Positions 16,627 through 26,650 of a stretch of DNA of 64,000 nucleotides are shown here, in pieces. The position numbers were made by a program, and so were the translations under genes. Location of the stretch: assembly GCA_946415365.1 (NCBI GenBank), contig CAMKSE010000001.1, positions 310,001 through 374,000 on the forward strand. The letters run 5' to 3'. Under the pieces are notes generated by a model that saw only the letters and a program-made list of their open reading frames with translations, had not been told where the DNA came from and ran no database searches. How positions within the stretch are numbered: position 1 is the stretch's first letter; each line of letters begins with the position of its first letter. The DNA comes from an uncultured Prevotellaceae bacterium. Its GTDB lineage: Bacteria; Bacteroidota; Bacteroidia; Bacteroidales; Bacteroidaceae.

Positions 16627-18699
16627 TCAGATTCTATCTACTTGCTTCACGCCCTTCACGGTACGCAGCTTCTTAAGAAGTCCCTCCAGTCGTGATGTGT
16701 CCTCAAGCATCACTGTGAGGTTACCGCTGAACAAACCGTCGTGAGAGTCGATATTGATGGAGCGGAGAATAAGACGCTCATCCTTTGAGATGATGCTCGT
16801 CAGATTGTTCACGATGCCTATATCATCATTGCCTATCACACGTAGGGTGATAGAGTACTGCGACGAGCCTTTACCGCTCCAGCGAGCCTTTACCACCCGA
16901 TAGCCATAGCGACGTCTTAGTTCTGGGGCGTTGGGACAGTCGACACGGTGGATCTTGATTCCTCCGCTAATAGTAACGAAGCCAAAGATGGAATCGCCGT
17001 AAATGGGTGAGCAACAGCGCGCTAACTGATAATCCAGTCCTTTGAGGTTACGGTCTATCACAAGCACATCGTCGGAAATCTGGGAGTTGAGAGTTGAGAA
17101 TTTCGAGTTGTCGAGTTCAAACTCTGAAGCCGAACGGGCAACGTTGTCACCGGTGATGGTCTTTTCTGCTTCGCGTACCTCTATATATTTATCAATAACG
17201 GCATTCACGTCAAGCAGACCGTCGGCAATCTGTTTATAGAAGTCGCTAACCTCCTTAAAGCCCATCTTCTTGATGGTATGCATCATCAGCGACTCGTCAT
17301 GTTCTATCTTACGGTTCTTAAACTTCCTTTCCAGCATCTCCTTGGCAAAGAGACCATCCTTCACCTGTGTCTCCTTCAGTGCCAGACGAATCTTCGATTT
17401 TGCGCGCGAGGTCTTAACGATGGAGAGCCATTCCTGATGTGGTTTCTGGTTTGACGAGGTGAGGATCTCAACCTGATCACCACTCTTAAGCAACTGACGT
17501 ATGGATACCACACGACCATTAATACGGCCACCTGTACACTGGTTTCCAAGCTTTGAGTGAATATGGTAAGCGAAATCAAGTACAGTTGCTCCGACAGGAA
17601 ACTTAAAGAGGTCGCCACGAGGGGTGAAAACAAACACCTCGTCTTCATACAGATCCATCTTGAACTGATCCATGGCCTCCAGGCCATCAGCATGCTCAAG
17701 CATTGAACGAATGCCCGACAGCCAGTCGTCGAGGCCTGCCTCACCTTTAACACCCTTATAACGCCAGTGTGCGGCAACACCTTTCTCCGCAATCTCATCC
17801 ATACGCTCAGTACGAATCTGCACCTCCACCCACTTTTGCTGAGGACCAAGAACAGTGATGTGAAGCGACTCGTAACCGTTTGACTTAGGAACACTGAGCC
17901 AGTCGCGCAGACGCTTGGGGTTGGGCTGATACATATCGGTAACGATGGAATAGGCCTGCCAACACTGCATCTTTTCCTTCTCCTCTGGACAATCGATAAT
18001 GATACGTATGGCAAAGAGATCGTAGATTCCCTCAAAGCCACACTTCTGTTTCTTCATCTTTTCCCAAATGGAGTGGATACTCTTCGTACGGCCTTTAATA
18101 TGACAGTTAATGCCGGCTGCCTTCACTTTCTCTTCGACAGGACGGATGAAAGCATCGATATATGCGTCACGCGAAGCTTTTGTCTGATTCAGTTTTTCAC
18201 GAATCATGTAATAGGCGTCGTGCTCCATATACTTCAGCGACAAATCCTCCAACTCACTCTTCAACTGATAGAGGCCAAGTTTATGAGCCAGAGGCGCATA
18301 GAGATATGCGGCCTCTTGTGAAACTTCCTGACGCGCTTCCTCATTGTCTGTGTCACGTATCTGTCGCATCAGATTCAGACGGTCGGCAATCATAATGAGC
18401 ACAACCCGCATATCCTCAGCAAAAGAGAGCAGTAAGTTGCGGAAATTCTCGCTCTCCACCACAGGATTCTTCTTGTAGAGTTGCTGGATGCGGTCAAGAC
18501 CTTCCAAAATACGGGCCACCGACTCACCATACTGGTTGCGTATCTCTTCAAGTGTTATCCTTCCGTCATCGAGGTCTGGTCCAAGCATAACGGCCTGCAC
18601 AGCATCTCCCTTCAGACCGATTTCGTCGGTTAGAATTGTGGCAGTCTGACTTGCCATTTCCTTTTTCTTGGCATAGTTAAATGCGAATTGTGAGGCCAT
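16627..18699 (-). CDS. RelA/SpoT-homologue (p)ppGpp synthetase with degenerate hydrolase domain
   Basis: The 690-residue protein has an Rsh layout: an HD-like N-terminus (1-150), a synthetase domain (GRTKSIHSIWEKM, YDLFAIRI, PKSNGYESLHITV, EVQIRT, AEKGVAAHWRYK), TGS (FVFTPRGDLFKFPVGATVLDFAY), a zinc-finger/helical part with RCCSPIYGD and a C-terminal ACT domain. The N-terminal HD metal motif is missing: where the family usually has LLHDVVEDT this protein has MLGPDLDDG, and the region is shorter than usual. It is therefore probably a RelA-type synthetase without hydrolase activity. The ATG at 18699 is preferred over the upstream in-frame TTG. A seven-base repeat inserts ELDNSKFSTLNSQ before the zinc-finger part. 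Confidence 0.9.
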   Translation of the reverse strand: MASQFAFNYAKKKEMASQTATILTDEIGLKGDAVQAVMLGPDLDDGRITLEEIRNQYGESVARILEGLDRIQQLYKKNPVVESENFRNLLLSFAEDMRVVLIMIADRLNLMRQIRDTDNEEARQEVSQEAAYLYAPLAHKLGLYQLKSELEDLSLKYMEHDAYYMIREKLNQTKASRDAYIDAFIRPVEEKVKAAGINCHIKGRTKSIHSIWEKMKKQKCGFEGIYDLFAIRIIIDCPEEKEKMQCWQAYSIVTDMYQPNPKRLRDWLSVPKSNGYESLHITVLGPQQKWVEVQIRTERMDEIAEKGVAAHWRYKGVKGEAGLDDWLSGIRSMLEHADGLEAMDQFKMDLYEDEVFVFTPRGDLFKFPVGATVLDFAYHIHSKLGNQCTGGRINGRVVSIRQLLKSGDQVEILTSSNQKPHQEWLSIVKTSRAKSKIRLALKETQVKDGLFAKEMLERKFKNRKIEHDESLMMHTIKKMGFKEVSDFYKQIADGLLDVNAVIDKYIEVREAEKTITGDNVARSASEFELDNSKFSTLNSQISDDVLVIDRNLKGLDYQLARCCSPIYGDSIFGFVTISGGIKIHRVDCPNAPELRRRYGYRVVKARWSGKGSSQYSITLRVIGNDDIGIVNNLTSIISKDERLILRSINIDSHDGLFSGNLTVMLEDTSRLEGLLKKLRTVKGVKQVDRI
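17082..17118. repeat. Seven-base-period repeat inside rsh
   Basis: GAGTTGA GAGTTGA GAATTTC GAGTTGT and a partial unit occur in frame, encoding the ELDNSKFSTLNSQ stretch in a linker of the Rsh protein. Confidence 0.65.
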
Positions 18700-18717
18700 A
18701 ATCTGCAAATTTCACGG

Positions 18718-18725
18718 CAAAGATA
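18718..18725 (-). promoter_or_regulatory. -7 box for rsh
   Basis: TATCTTTG on the minus strand, 19 bases before the rsh ATG at 18699, predicts a short leader. Confidence 0.6.
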
Positions 18726-18767
18726 CAATTTTCTTTGAAAATATTCGTAGTTTTTCGAAAAAGTTTG

Positions 18768-18775
18768 TATTTTTG
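18768..18775 (+). promoter_or_regulatory. -7 box for the DUF4301 gene
   Basis: TATTTTTG followed by CATC, 30 bases before the ATG at 18805; divergent from the rsh promoter in the same 105-base gap. Confidence 0.6.
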
Positions 18776-18804
18776 CATCATAAAACAATTCAAATTCCTA
18801 AAAT

Positions 18805-20304
18805 ATGTTATCAGATCAAGACTTAAAACAGATTGCTCAGAAGGGTATTACCCAAGAGCAGATTGAAAATCAACTTAATGAGTTTAAAACTGGATTTCCC
18901 TTCCTGAAGTTGGAGTCAGCCGCAGGTATCGGTCGCGGTATCATCGCCCCCGATGGTGATGAGCGGAAGAAGTATGAAGACTGCTGGAACGCCTACAAGG
19001 CTGAGGGCAAACGCGTGGTGAAGTTTGTTCCCGCTTCAGGTGCAGCCAGCCGCATGTTCAAGAACATGTTCGCCTTCGTCGATGCCGACTACAACATACC
19101 CACCACTGACTTTGAGAAGAAGTACTTCGACTCTATCGAGAAGTTCGCTTTCTACGACGCTCTCGATGCCGCCTGTCAGAAGAATGAGGGCAAGGGTATC
19201 AAGCAACTTATCGCCGACGGAAACTACAAGGCCGTGGCAGCCAACATGCTCAAGGCCAAAGGTCTGAACTACGGACAGCTGCCAAAGGGACTGCTACTCT
19301 TCCACAAGTATCCCGAGGGTGCACGCACCCCGATGGAGGAGCATTTGGTAGAGGGAGCGCTCTATGCTGCCAGCAACGGCGAGGCACACGTACACTTCAC
19401 CGTCTCTCACGAGCACATGGAACTTTTCAAGGCTAAGGTAGTCGAGAAAGCCGATTATTTCGCCAAGAAGTATGGTATCAAATACGACATCACCTTCTCC
19501 GAGCAGAAACCCTCTACTGACACCGTTGCCGCCAATCCCGACAACACCCCATTCCGTAACGACGACGGTTCACTACTGTTCCGTCCGGGTGGACACGGCG
19601 CACTCATCGAGAACCTCAACGAGATTGATGCCGATGTCATTTTCATCAAGAATATCGACAACGTGGTGCCCGATCGTCTGAAACCAGAAACCGTAGAATG
19701 GAAACAGGTTATCGCCGGCGTACTCGTCACCCTGCAGAAGAAGGCCTTCGAATATCTTAACATGCTCGATGCTGGTGCTACCGACGCGCAGTTGGAGGAG
19801 ATTGCAAAGTTTGTGAGTGAGAACCTCTGTACCGATGCCAAGGGTCAGAAAGCAGACGCCGACTATCTGCGCAAGAAACTCAACCGTCCGATGCGTGTCT
19901 GTGGTGTGGTAAAGAATGTAGGCGAACCAGGCGGAGGACCGTTCCTCACCTATAATCAGGATGGCACCGTATCGCTCCAGATCCTTGAGAGCAGTCAGAT
20001 CGACACCAACAACGAGGCCTACATGAAGATGTTTACACAAGGGACGCACTTCAACCCCGTAGACCTCGTCTGTGCCGTAAAGGACTACAAGGGTCAGCCT
20101 TTCAACCTGCCCGACTTTGTGGACAAAACCACAGGTTTTATCTCTTCTAAATCGAAAGCCGGTAAAGAACTGAAAGCCTTAGAGTTACCAGGTCTATGGA
20201 ATGGTGCCATGAGCGACTGGTCTACTGTCTTCGTGGAGGTGCCACTCGGTACCTTCAACCCTGTAAAGACCGTCAACGACCTGCTCCGCGAACAGCATCA
20301 GTAA
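18805..20304 (+). CDS. DUF4301 family protein
   Basis: A 499-residue cytoplasmic protein recognised as DUF4301 from its start (LSDQDLKQIAQKGIT), the motif VPASGAASRMFKNM, the glycine-rich FRPGGHGALIENLN segment and the C-terminal GTFNPVKTVNDLL. The VPASGAASRM and GGHGAL motifs recall nucleotidyl-transferase or sugar-phosphate enzymes, but no function is established for this family. It is widespread in Bacteroidota as a single gene. It has its own promoter and terminator, and the divergent neighbour is rsh. Confidence 0.85.
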   Translation: MLSDQDLKQIAQKGITQEQIENQLNEFKTGFPFLKLESAAGIGRGIIAPDGDERKKYEDCWNAYKAEGKRVVKFVPASGAASRMFKNMFAFVDADYNIPTTDFEKKYFDSIEKFAFYDALDAACQKNEGKGIKQLIADGNYKAVAANMLKAKGLNYGQLPKGLLLFHKYPEGARTPMEEHLVEGALYAASNGEAHVHFTVSHEHMELFKAKVVEKADYFAKKYGIKYDITFSEQKPSTDTVAANPDNTPFRNDDGSLLFRPGGHGALIENLNEIDADVIFIKNIDNVVPDRLKPETVEWKQVIAGVLVTLQKKAFEYLNMLDAGATDAQLEEIAKFVSENLCTDAKGQKADADYLRKKLNRPMRVCGVVKNVGEPGGGPFLTYNQDGTVSLQILESSQIDTNNEAYMKMFTQGTHFNPVDLVCAVKDYKGQPFNLPDFVDKTTGFISSKSKAGKELKALELPGLWNGAMSDWSTVFVEVPLGTFNPVKTVNDLLREQHQ

Positions 20305-20312
20305 AAAACTGT

Positions 20313-20338
20313 AATCCCAGCCACATCAGGCTGGGATT
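20313..20338 (+). terminator. Hairpin terminator
   Basis: A 10-bp stem AATCCCAGCC/GGCTGGGATT with a 6-base loop followed by ATTTTTC, directly after the DUF4301 gene. Confidence 0.85.
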
Positions 20339-20447
20339 ATTTTTCACTTCTGTTGAAACATTTTTGGTTTTTTGCATATTCATACGTTTTTCGTTTCAAT
20401 TGTACATAAAAAAAGTAAAAAACCGCTCTCGTTTCATCTGTTTTTTG

Positions 20448-20455
20448 TAATTTTG
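20448..20455 (+). promoter_or_regulatory. -7 box for the malic enzyme gene
   Basis: TAATTTTG followed by CACC, 65 bases before the malic enzyme start. Confidence 0.55.
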
Positions 20456-20519
20456 CACCCAATTTCAGGAGCATATCCAAAACAGAATTTATTGTTAGTA
20501 TAAATATCAAAGAGAGAAT

Positions 20520-22823
20520 ATGGTAAAAATCACAAAAGAGGCTGCCCTCGCCTATCATGAGAGTGGACGCCCTGGAAAAATTGAAGTAAAACCTACCAAG
20601 GCTTACAGAACACAAACAGACTTAAGTTTAGCGTACTCACCTGGTGTAGCATTCCCCTGCCTTGAGATTCAGGAAAACCCAGATGACGCCTACAAGTACA
20701 CCGACAAGGGAAATCTTGTGGCGGTGATCAGTAATGGTACCGCTGTGCTGGGTCTAGGCGATATCGGTGCCATGAGTGGCAAGCCTGTGATGGAAGGAAA
20801 AGGTCTGCTTTTTAAGATTTACGGCGGTATTGACGTGTTTGACATTGAGGTCGACGAGAAAGACCCCGAGAAGTTCTGCGAGGCTGTCGAACGCATAGCC
20901 CCCACCTTTGGTGGCATCAACCTCGAAGATATCAAAGCCCCAGAGTGCTTTTACATAGAGGAACGTCTGAAAAAGACTCTCGACATCCCCGTGATGCATG
21001 ATGATCAGCACGGCACGGCCATCATCTCTGCTGCAGGTCTGAAGAACGCTATGGAAGTTATAGGAAAGGACATCAAGAAGGTGAAGATCGTGGTGAACGG
21101 CGCAGGTGCTGCCGCCATTTCCTGCACGAAGCTATATATGGCCATCGGTGCCCAAAAAGAGAATATCGTGATGCTCGACTCGAAGGGTGTCATCTCAACA
21201 GAGCGTCAGGATTTGAACGAACAGAAGAAATTCTTCGCCACCTCTCGTACTGACATCCACTCGCTGGCGGAAGCAGTGAAGGATGCCGACGTGTTCGTGG
21301 GACTCTCCAAGGGTAACGTCCTCTCGCAGGATATGGTGAAGACGATGGCTAAGGATCCTGTGATATTTGCATTGGCTAACCCCGTGCCGGAAATCAGTTA
21401 TGAGGATGCGATGGCTGCACGTCCCGACGTGCTGATGTCAACGGGTCGAACGGACTATCCCAACCAGATCAACAACGTCATTGGCTTCCCCTACATCTTC
21501 CGCGGAGCACTCGACGTACACGCCACCGCCATCAACGAGGAGATGAAACTTGCTGCCGTACACGCTATCGCAGACCTGGCCAAGCAACCTGTGCCCGATG
21601 TAGTGAACGATGTTTATAAGGTGAATAACCTGACCTTCGGCCGCGACTACTTCATCCCGAAGCCCGTTGACCCCCGACTCATCACCGAGGTGAGTGCTGC
21701 TGTAGCAAAGGCTGCCATGGATAGCGGCGTGGCTCGCAAGCAAATCACCAACTGGGAAGAGTACAAGGACTCACTCTCCGTACTGTTGGGCCAGGAAACT
21801 AAACTCACACAGAAACTCTATGCCACCGCTGCTGCTCATCCACAGAGAGTAGTGTTCGCCGAGGCTGTTCACCCCACCATGCTGAAGGCTGCTGTACAGG
21901 CTAAGGCTGAAGGCATCTGCCAGCCCGTGCTCTTAGGTAATGACGAGGTAATCGCAAAACTCGCCAAAAGCCTCGATCTCTCCCTGGATGGCATCGAGAT
22001 AGTAAACTTGCGTCACCCCAACGAACAGGAACGTCGTGAGCGTTATGCCCGTATTCTGACAGAGAAGCGTCAGCGTGAAGGCTATACCTTCCAGGAGGCC
22101 AACGACAAAATGTTCGAACGTAACTACTTCGGCATGATGATGGTGGAGACGGGCGAGGCCGATGCCTTCGTCACAGGTCTTTACACAAAATATTCAAACA
22201 CTATCAAGGTCGTCAACGAAGTAATCGGTATCCGCCCTGAGTACAAGCACTTTGGCACCATGCATATCATCAACTCACCCAAGGGTACTTACTATATCGC
22301 CGACACCATGGTGAACGAGAATCCGGACCGTGAGACGCTGCTCGATATTTCGAAACTCGCAGCTACAGCCGTGAGGTTCTTCAATGAGAAACCTGTCATC
22401 GCCCTCGTGTCGCACTCCAACTTCGGCAGTAACACGAGCGACGGAGCCCTGAAGGTGAAGGACACCGTTGCCAAGATGCATGAGCTCTATCCCGACCTGC
22501 CCATCGACGGAGAGATGCTGCTGAGTTTTGCCCTCGACAACGAGTTAAGAGACCAGGAATATCCGTTTACCAGAGTGAAGGGAAAGAAAGTCAATACACT
22601 CATATTCCCCAACCTCACTTCTGCCCGGTCGTCCTACAAGATGTTGCAAATGCTGGGCACAGACGCGGAAATCATAGGTCCGATCCAGATGGGTCTGAAC
22701 AAACCTATCCATTTCATCGACTTCGGTGCATCCGTTCGCGACGTGGTGAACATCGTGGCTGTTGCCACTATTGACGCCTATGTCGATAAGATTAAATCGA
22801 AACTCGCAGCATTGGGAAAATAA
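20520..22823 (+). CDS. maeB: NADP-dependent malic enzyme with C-terminal phosphotransacetylase-like domain
   Basis: A 767-residue MaeB-type fusion. Residues 1-430 form the malic enzyme part, with [31 protein letters not shown], the metal site MHDDQHGTA and the NAD(P)-binding VNGAGAAA. Residues 440-767 form a PTA-like domain ([32 protein letters not shown]) that in known homologues is regulatory rather than catalytic. It converts malate to pyruvate with NADPH formation. It is a single-gene unit with its own promoter and terminator. Confidence 0.95.
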   Translation: MVKITKEAALAYHESGRPGKIEVKPTKAYRTQTDLSLAYSPGVAFPCLEIQENPDDAYKYTDKGNLVAVISNGTAVLGLGDIGAMSGKPVMEGKGLLFKIYGGIDVFDIEVDEKDPEKFCEAVERIAPTFGGINLEDIKAPECFYIEERLKKTLDIPVMHDDQHGTAIISAAGLKNAMEVIGKDIKKVKIVVNGAGAAAISCTKLYMAIGAQKENIVMLDSKGVISTERQDLNEQKKFFATSRTDIHSLAEAVKDADVFVGLSKGNVLSQDMVKTMAKDPVIFALANPVPEISYEDAMAARPDVLMSTGRTDYPNQINNVIGFPYIFRGALDVHATAINEEMKLAAVHAIADLAKQPVPDVVNDVYKVNNLTFGRDYFIPKPVDPRLITEVSAAVAKAAMDSGVARKQITNWEEYKDSLSVLLGQETKLTQKLYATAAAHPQRVVFAEAVHPTMLKAAVQAKAEGICQPVLLGNDEVIAKLAKSLDLSLDGIEIVNLRHPNEQERRERYARILTEKRQREGYTFQEANDKMFERNYFGMMMVETGEADAFVTGLYTKYSNTIKVVNEVIGIRPEYKHFGTMHIINSPKGTYYIADTMVNENPDRETLLDISKLAATAVRFFNEKPVIALVSHSNFGSNTSDGALKVKDTVAKMHELYPDLPIDGEMLLSFALDNELRDQEYPFTRVKGKKVNTLIFPNLTSARSSYKMLQMLGTDAEIIGPIQMGLNKPIHFIDFGASVRDVVNIVAVATIDAYVDKIKSKLAALGK

Positions 22824-22837
22824 ATACAACGGCAAAG

Positions 22838-22864
22838 CATGCGGAGGGTATCACTCTCCGCATG
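22838..22864 (+). terminator. Hairpin terminator
   Basis: A 9-bp stem CATGCGGAG/CTCCGCATG with a 9-base loop followed by TTATTATTT, just after the malic enzyme gene. Confidence 0.8.
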
Positions 22865-22928
22865 TTATTATTTCTGCACATATTTAATTATTTTATGAAA
22901 TAATGCACGTTTTCCCAATCTTTTTTCG

Positions 22929-22936
22929 TATCTTTG
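22929..22936 (+). promoter_or_regulatory. -7 box for purU and the cluster behind it
   Basis: TATCTTTG followed by CACC, 35 bases before purU. No other equally good box was seen up to 33.7 kb, so it may drive a long transcript. Confidence 0.6.
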
Positions 22937-22970
22937 CACCCTGAAAAAATAAAGGATACAAAGAAATCAG

Positions 22971-23834
22971 ATGGAAACGACTGCAATTTTACTTCTGCAC
23001 TGTCCTGACCAACAGGGTATCATATCAGAAGTAACCAAGTTTATTACGGATAATAAGGGAAACATCGTCTACCTGGACCAGTACGTGGACAAGGTGGACG
23101 GTATGTTCTTTATGAGAATAGAATGGGAACTGGAAGGTTTTCTTATTCCACGCGACAAGCTCTACGACTACATCACTACACTTTACGCACAGCGTTACAA
23201 GATGAAGTTCTCACTCTACTATAGCGACAAGCGTCCCCGAATGGCTATCTTCGTCTCAAAGATGAGTCACTGTCTTTACGATTTGCTGGCACGCTGGAAA
23301 GCGGGAGAGTTCAATTGCGACATCCCCTGCATCGTGTCGAACCACGAGGATCTGCGCTATGTCGCTGACCAGTTCGGCATACCATATTACGTGTGGAGCA
23401 TTAAGAAAGACCATTCTAACAAGGCTGAGGTAGAGAAGGCAGAGATGGACCTACTGAAAAAGGAGGACATCTCGTTTATCGTGTTGGCGCGCTACATGCA
23501 GATTATCAGCGACGAGATGATTGCCGAATATCCACACCACATTATCAACATCCACCACTCGTTCCTGCCGGCATTCATTGGTGCAAAGCCTTATCATCAG
23601 GCCTACGAACGCGGTGTAAAGATCATTGGTGCAACAAGTCATTATGTGACGGCAGAACTTGACGCTGGCCCCATCATCGAACAGGATGTGACACGTATCA
23701 CACACAAAGATACGCCGGAGAGTCTGGTATTGAAGGGAAAGGACCTGGAGAAGATTGTATTATCACACGCCGTCTCGAAGCACATCCAACGGAAGATTCT
23801 CACTTACAAAAACAAGACCATCATCTTCAGTTGA
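22971..23834 (+). CDS. purU: Formyltetrahydrofolate deformylase
   Basis: A 287-residue PurU with an N-terminal ACT domain (LLHCPDQQGIISEVTKFI) and a formyl-transferase fold (residues 90-280). The catalytic region includes NIHHSFLPAFIGAKPY and ATSHYVTAELDAGPII, with the Asn, His and Asp residues expected of the family. It hydrolyses 10-formyl-THF to formate and THF, balancing one-carbon pools. It is the first gene of a rightward cluster leading into the histidine genes, which also connect to purine metabolism through AICAR. Confidence 0.94.
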   Translation: METTAILLLHCPDQQGIISEVTKFITDNKGNIVYLDQYVDKVDGMFFMRIEWELEGFLIPRDKLYDYITTLYAQRYKMKFSLYYSDKRPRMAIFVSKMSHCLYDLLARWKAGEFNCDIPCIVSNHEDLRYVADQFGIPYYVWSIKKDHSNKAEVEKAEMDLLKKEDISFIVLARYMQIISDEMIAEYPHHIINIHHSFLPAFIGAKPYHQAYERGVKIIGATSHYVTAELDAGPIIEQDVTRITHKDTPESLVLKGKDLEKIVLSHAVSKHIQRKILTYKNKTIIFS

Positions 23835-23858
23835 TTGAAGATTGAAAATTAAAGATTT
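23831..23858. repeat. Seven-base-period spacer before hisH
   Basis: Units GATTGAA, GATTGAA, AATTAAA and GATTTA fill nearly the whole purU-hisH gap. Confidence 0.6.
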
Positions 23859-23860
23859 AA

Positions 23861-24451
23861 ATGAACGTTGCAATAGTCAAATATAATGCAGGAAATGTGT
23901 ATTCGGTGGTGAATGCGCTCAGACGGATGGGTATTGAACCCCTTCTGACAGATGACGCAGAAGCGCTGAGAAAGGCTGACCGAGTGTTCTTTCCAGGACA
24001 AGGTCATGCAGGAGAGGCGATGGACTACTTGAAGGCCAGAAAGCTCGACGAGGTAATCCGCGACCTGAAGCAGCCCGTATTCGGCATCTGCGTAGGTCAG
24101 CAGTTGCTTTGTAAGCACTCCGAGGAGGGTGACACAGACTGCATCGGTATTTTTGACGCAGAGGTAAAGCGGTTCCAACCAAAGAATCATGAGGACAAGG
24201 TACCATGTATGGGATGGAATCAGCTATACGACATCAAATCACCACTATTCAATGGTCTGGACGATGGAGACTACGTGTATTTCGTACATAGTTTTTTTGT
24301 CCCGGTTTGCGCTGAGACCATAGCAACAGCGGACTATGTACTCCCCTACTCTGCTTCGATGCAAAAGGATAACTTTTATACATGCCAGTTCCACCCAGAG
24401 AAGAGTGGGAAGGTCGGCGAACGTATCCTCAAGAATTTCCTCGAACTATGA
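23861..24451 (+). CDS. hisH: Imidazole glycerol phosphate synthase subunit HisH
   Basis: A 196-residue class I glutamine amidotransferase. The nucleophile is in GICVGQQLL and the His/Glu pair in CQFHPEKSG. HisH supplies ammonia to HisF to make imidazole glycerol phosphate and AICAR. Its stop overlaps the hisA start by four bases (ATGA). HisF is encoded in the same cluster, so the complete heterodimer is present. Confidence 0.96.
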   Translation: MNVAIVKYNAGNVYSVVNALRRMGIEPLLTDDAEALRKADRVFFPGQGHAGEAMDYLKARKLDEVIRDLKQPVFGICVGQQLLCKHSEEGDTDCIGIFDAEVKRFQPKNHEDKVPCMGWNQLYDIKSPLFNGLDDGDYVYFVHSFFVPVCAETIATADYVLPYSASMQKDNFYTCQFHPEKSGKVGERILKNFLEL

Positions 24452-25179
24452 TAGAACTGATACCTGCCATAGACATCATTAACGGTCAGTGCGTGCGTCT
24501 GACGAAAGGCGATTATGATCAGAAGACCGTATATAGCGACTCTCCCACCACAATGGCAAAAGAGTTTGAAACATTGGGGTTCCAACGTCTGCATGTAGTG
24601 GACCTAGACGGTGCCAAGTCGAAGCATATTGTGAACGAGGCTGTGCTGAAGGCGATCACCGCCGAGACGAGTCTGATAGTGGACTTTGGTGGAGGCATCA
24701 AGACTGATGAGGACATAGAGAAGGCCTTTACCGCTGGTGCAGCGATGGTGACCGTTGGCTCTGTGGCTGTCACGAATCCCGACTTGTTTATGGGTTGGCT
24801 GGAGAAGTATGGTGCGGAAAGGATGATTCTCGGTGCAGACGTACGTCATGGTAAAATCAGCATCAATGGATGGAAGGAAGATTCCAGCGAGGATCTTCTG
24901 CCTTTCCTGAAAAAATATGTGGATGCAGGCGTAAAGAATGTACTATGCACGGAAATCTCTAAGGATGGAACCCTCGCAGGACCCGCTATCGACCTGTACA
25001 AGAGAGTGATGGATGCCTATCCTGAGCTACATTTGATTGCCAGCGGCGGTGTGTCAAGCAAAGAGGATATCGATGCTCTCGACGCAGCTGGCATCCCAGC
25101 CGTCGTCTTTGGCAAAGCCATCTACGAAGGTAAAATCGATTTGAAGGAGTTGAGAAGTAAGGAGTTGAGGAGTAAATAG
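24448..25179 (+). CDS. hisA: ProFAR isomerase HisA
   Basis: A 243-residue beta/alpha-barrel that starts MIELIPAIDIINGQCVRL, with the general-base Asp in AIDI and the second phosphate-binding loop ASGGVSSKEDI. It isomerises ProFAR to PRFAR. The open frame reaches further upstream, but the start overlapping hisH gives the family N-terminus. The last residues repeat ELRSK-ELRSK, encoded by a seven-base-type repeat that seems to have been added to the normal C-terminus. Confidence 0.95.
   Translation: MIELIPAIDIINGQCVRLTKGDYDQKTVYSDSPTTMAKEFETLGFQRLHVVDLDGAKSKHIVNEAVLKAITAETSLIVDFGGGIKTDEDIEKAFTAGAAMVTVGSVAVTNPDLFMGWLEKYGAERMILGADVRHGKISINGWKEDSSEDLLPFLKKYVDAGVKNVLCTEISKDGTLAGPAIDLYKRVMDAYPELHLIASGGVSSKEDIDALDAAGIPAVVFGKAIYEGKIDLKELRSKELRSK
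25144..25178. repeat. Seven-base-type repeat at the hisA 3' end
   Basis: Two 15-base units GGAGTTGAG(A/G)AGTAA give the ELRSK-ELRSK tail of HisA and resemble the intergenic heptamers. Confidence 0.6.
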
Positions 25180-25182
25180 AAC

Positions 25183-25944
25183 ATGACTGGATTAGCGAAA
25201 AGAATAATACCCTGTTTGGATGTCAAGGACGGTGAGACCGTAAAAGGCACGAACTTCGTGAACCTGCGAAGTGCGGGAGACCCTGTGGAACTGGGCAAGG
25301 CCTATAGTGAACAGGGCGCTGACGAGTTGTGTTTCCTCGACATCACCGCCTCGTTTGAAGGCCGTAAAACATTTACCGAGATGGTGACAAGAGTGGCCCG
25401 TGAGATAAACATCCCCTTTACCGTAGGTGGTGGCATCAATGAGTTGGCTGATGTGGAGAGGTTACTATATGCCGGAGCCGACAAGGTGAGCGTGAATAGC
25501 GCTGCCATTCGCAGGCCAGAGCTGATAGACGAGATTACAAACCGTTTTGGCAGTCAGGTGTGCGTCTGTGCCATCGACGCCCGTTTAGACGAAGACGGCT
25601 GGCATTGTTACCTGAAAGGTGGGCGCGAACGTACGGAGCGTGGCCTATTCGAATGGGCTCACGAGGCTCAGGAGCGAGGAGCAGGAGAAATTCTCTTCAC
25701 CTCGATGAACCACGACGGTGTAAAAAATGGCTATGCCAATGAGGCGTTACGCGAATTGTCTGACAATCTCTCCATCCCCATTATTGCCAGCGGTGGTGCA
25801 GGTTGTAAAGAACATTTCCGCGACACATTCATCGAAGGACACTCTGACGCTGCCCTCGCCGCAAGCGTCTTCCATTTCGGTGAAATTCCCATACCTGAAT
25901 TAAAACAGTACCTTCGCAGTGAAGGCATTAATGTGAGGATATAA
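25183..25944 (+). CDS. hisF: Imidazole glycerol phosphate synthase subunit HisF
   Basis: A 253-residue beta/alpha-barrel with the catalytic aspartates in [13 protein letters not shown] and [12 protein letters not shown], phosphate-binding FTVGGGI and [13 protein letters not shown]. It forms the cyclase half of IGP synthase with HisH. It starts 3 bases after hisA. Length and motifs are normal. Confidence 0.97.
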   Translation: MTGLAKRIIPCLDVKDGETVKGTNFVNLRSAGDPVELGKAYSEQGADELCFLDITASFEGRKTFTEMVTRVAREINIPFTVGGGINELADVERLLYAGADKVSVNSAAIRRPELIDEITNRFGSQVCVCAIDARLDEDGWHCYLKGGRERTERGLFEWAHEAQERGAGEILFTSMNHDGVKNGYANEALRELSDNLSIPIIASGGAGCKEHFRDTFIEGHSDAALAASVFHFGEIPIPELKQYLRSEGINVRI

Positions 25945-25983
25945 TGATGTTAAGTAGTTAAGAAGTTAAAGAAGTTAGAAGAA
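25945..25983. repeat. A/G-rich short-period spacer between hisF and hisIE
   Basis: GTTAAGTA-GTTAAGAA-GTTAAAGAA-GTTAGAAG fills the gap between hisF and hisIE. It belongs to the same spacer type as the heptamer repeats, but with imperfect period. Confidence 0.55.
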
Positions 25984-25986
25984 GAT

Positions 25987-26634
25987 ATGACAATAGATTT
26001 TGAGAAAGGGGGCGGGCTGGTGCCTGCCATCATACAAGATTCCGAGACAAAGAATGTGCTGATGCTCGGCTATATGAACGAGGAGGCTTACCAGAAGACC
26101 ATCGACACAAAGAAGGTGACTTTCTGGAGCCGTAGTCGCAACTGTCTATGGACGAAAGGCGAGACCTCTGGTAACTTCCTTCATCTGGTGGACATTATGG
26201 TGGACTGCGACAACGACACCCTGCTGGTTAAGGCTCGTCCAGACGGACCTACCTGTCATACTGGCACCGACACCTGCTGGGGAGAGGAGAACAAGCAGAA
26301 TCCCCTACTCTTTCTCACGGAACTACAGGACTTCATCAACTGCCGTCACGAAGAGATGCCCGATGGCAGCTACACAACAAAACTGTTCAAGGACGGCGTG
26401 AAGCGTATAGCCCAGAAAGTTGGTGAGGAGTCGTTAGAGGCCGTCATTGAGGCCTGCACGGGAACCAACGAACAGCTGACCTACGAGGCCGCCGACATGC
26501 TCTACCATCTGATCGTGTTGCTAACAGCCAAAGGTATGCGTATAGAAGATCTGGCTGAGGAATTGCACCGCCGTCACGATCCCGAATGGGACAAGAAACG
26601 TCGTGAAGCTAAAGCCAAAGGAACAATGAAATAG
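25987..26634 (+). CDS. hisIE: Bifunctional phosphoribosyl-AMP cyclohydrolase / phosphoribosyl-ATP pyrophosphatase
   Basis: A 215-residue fusion. The HisI part (1-105) carries TFWSRSRNCLWTKGETSG and the zinc/metal residues VDCDNDTLLV and GPTCHTG. The HisE part (110-215) carries AQKVGEESLEAVIEA and YEAADMLYHLIVLL. It catalyses the second and third steps of histidine synthesis. hisG, hisD, hisC and hisB are not in this window, so the pathway is split or begins elsewhere. Confidence 0.96.
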   Translation: MTIDFEKGGGLVPAIIQDSETKNVLMLGYMNEEAYQKTIDTKKVTFWSRSRNCLWTKGETSGNFLHLVDIMVDCDNDTLLVKARPDGPTCHTGTDTCWGEENKQNPLLFLTELQDFINCRHEEMPDGSYTTKLFKDGVKRIAQKVGEESLEAVIEACTGTNEQLTYEAADMLYHLIVLLTAKGMRIEDLAEELHRRHDPEWDKKRREAKAKGTMK

Positions 26635-26650
26635 TTGAAATTCTAATAGG

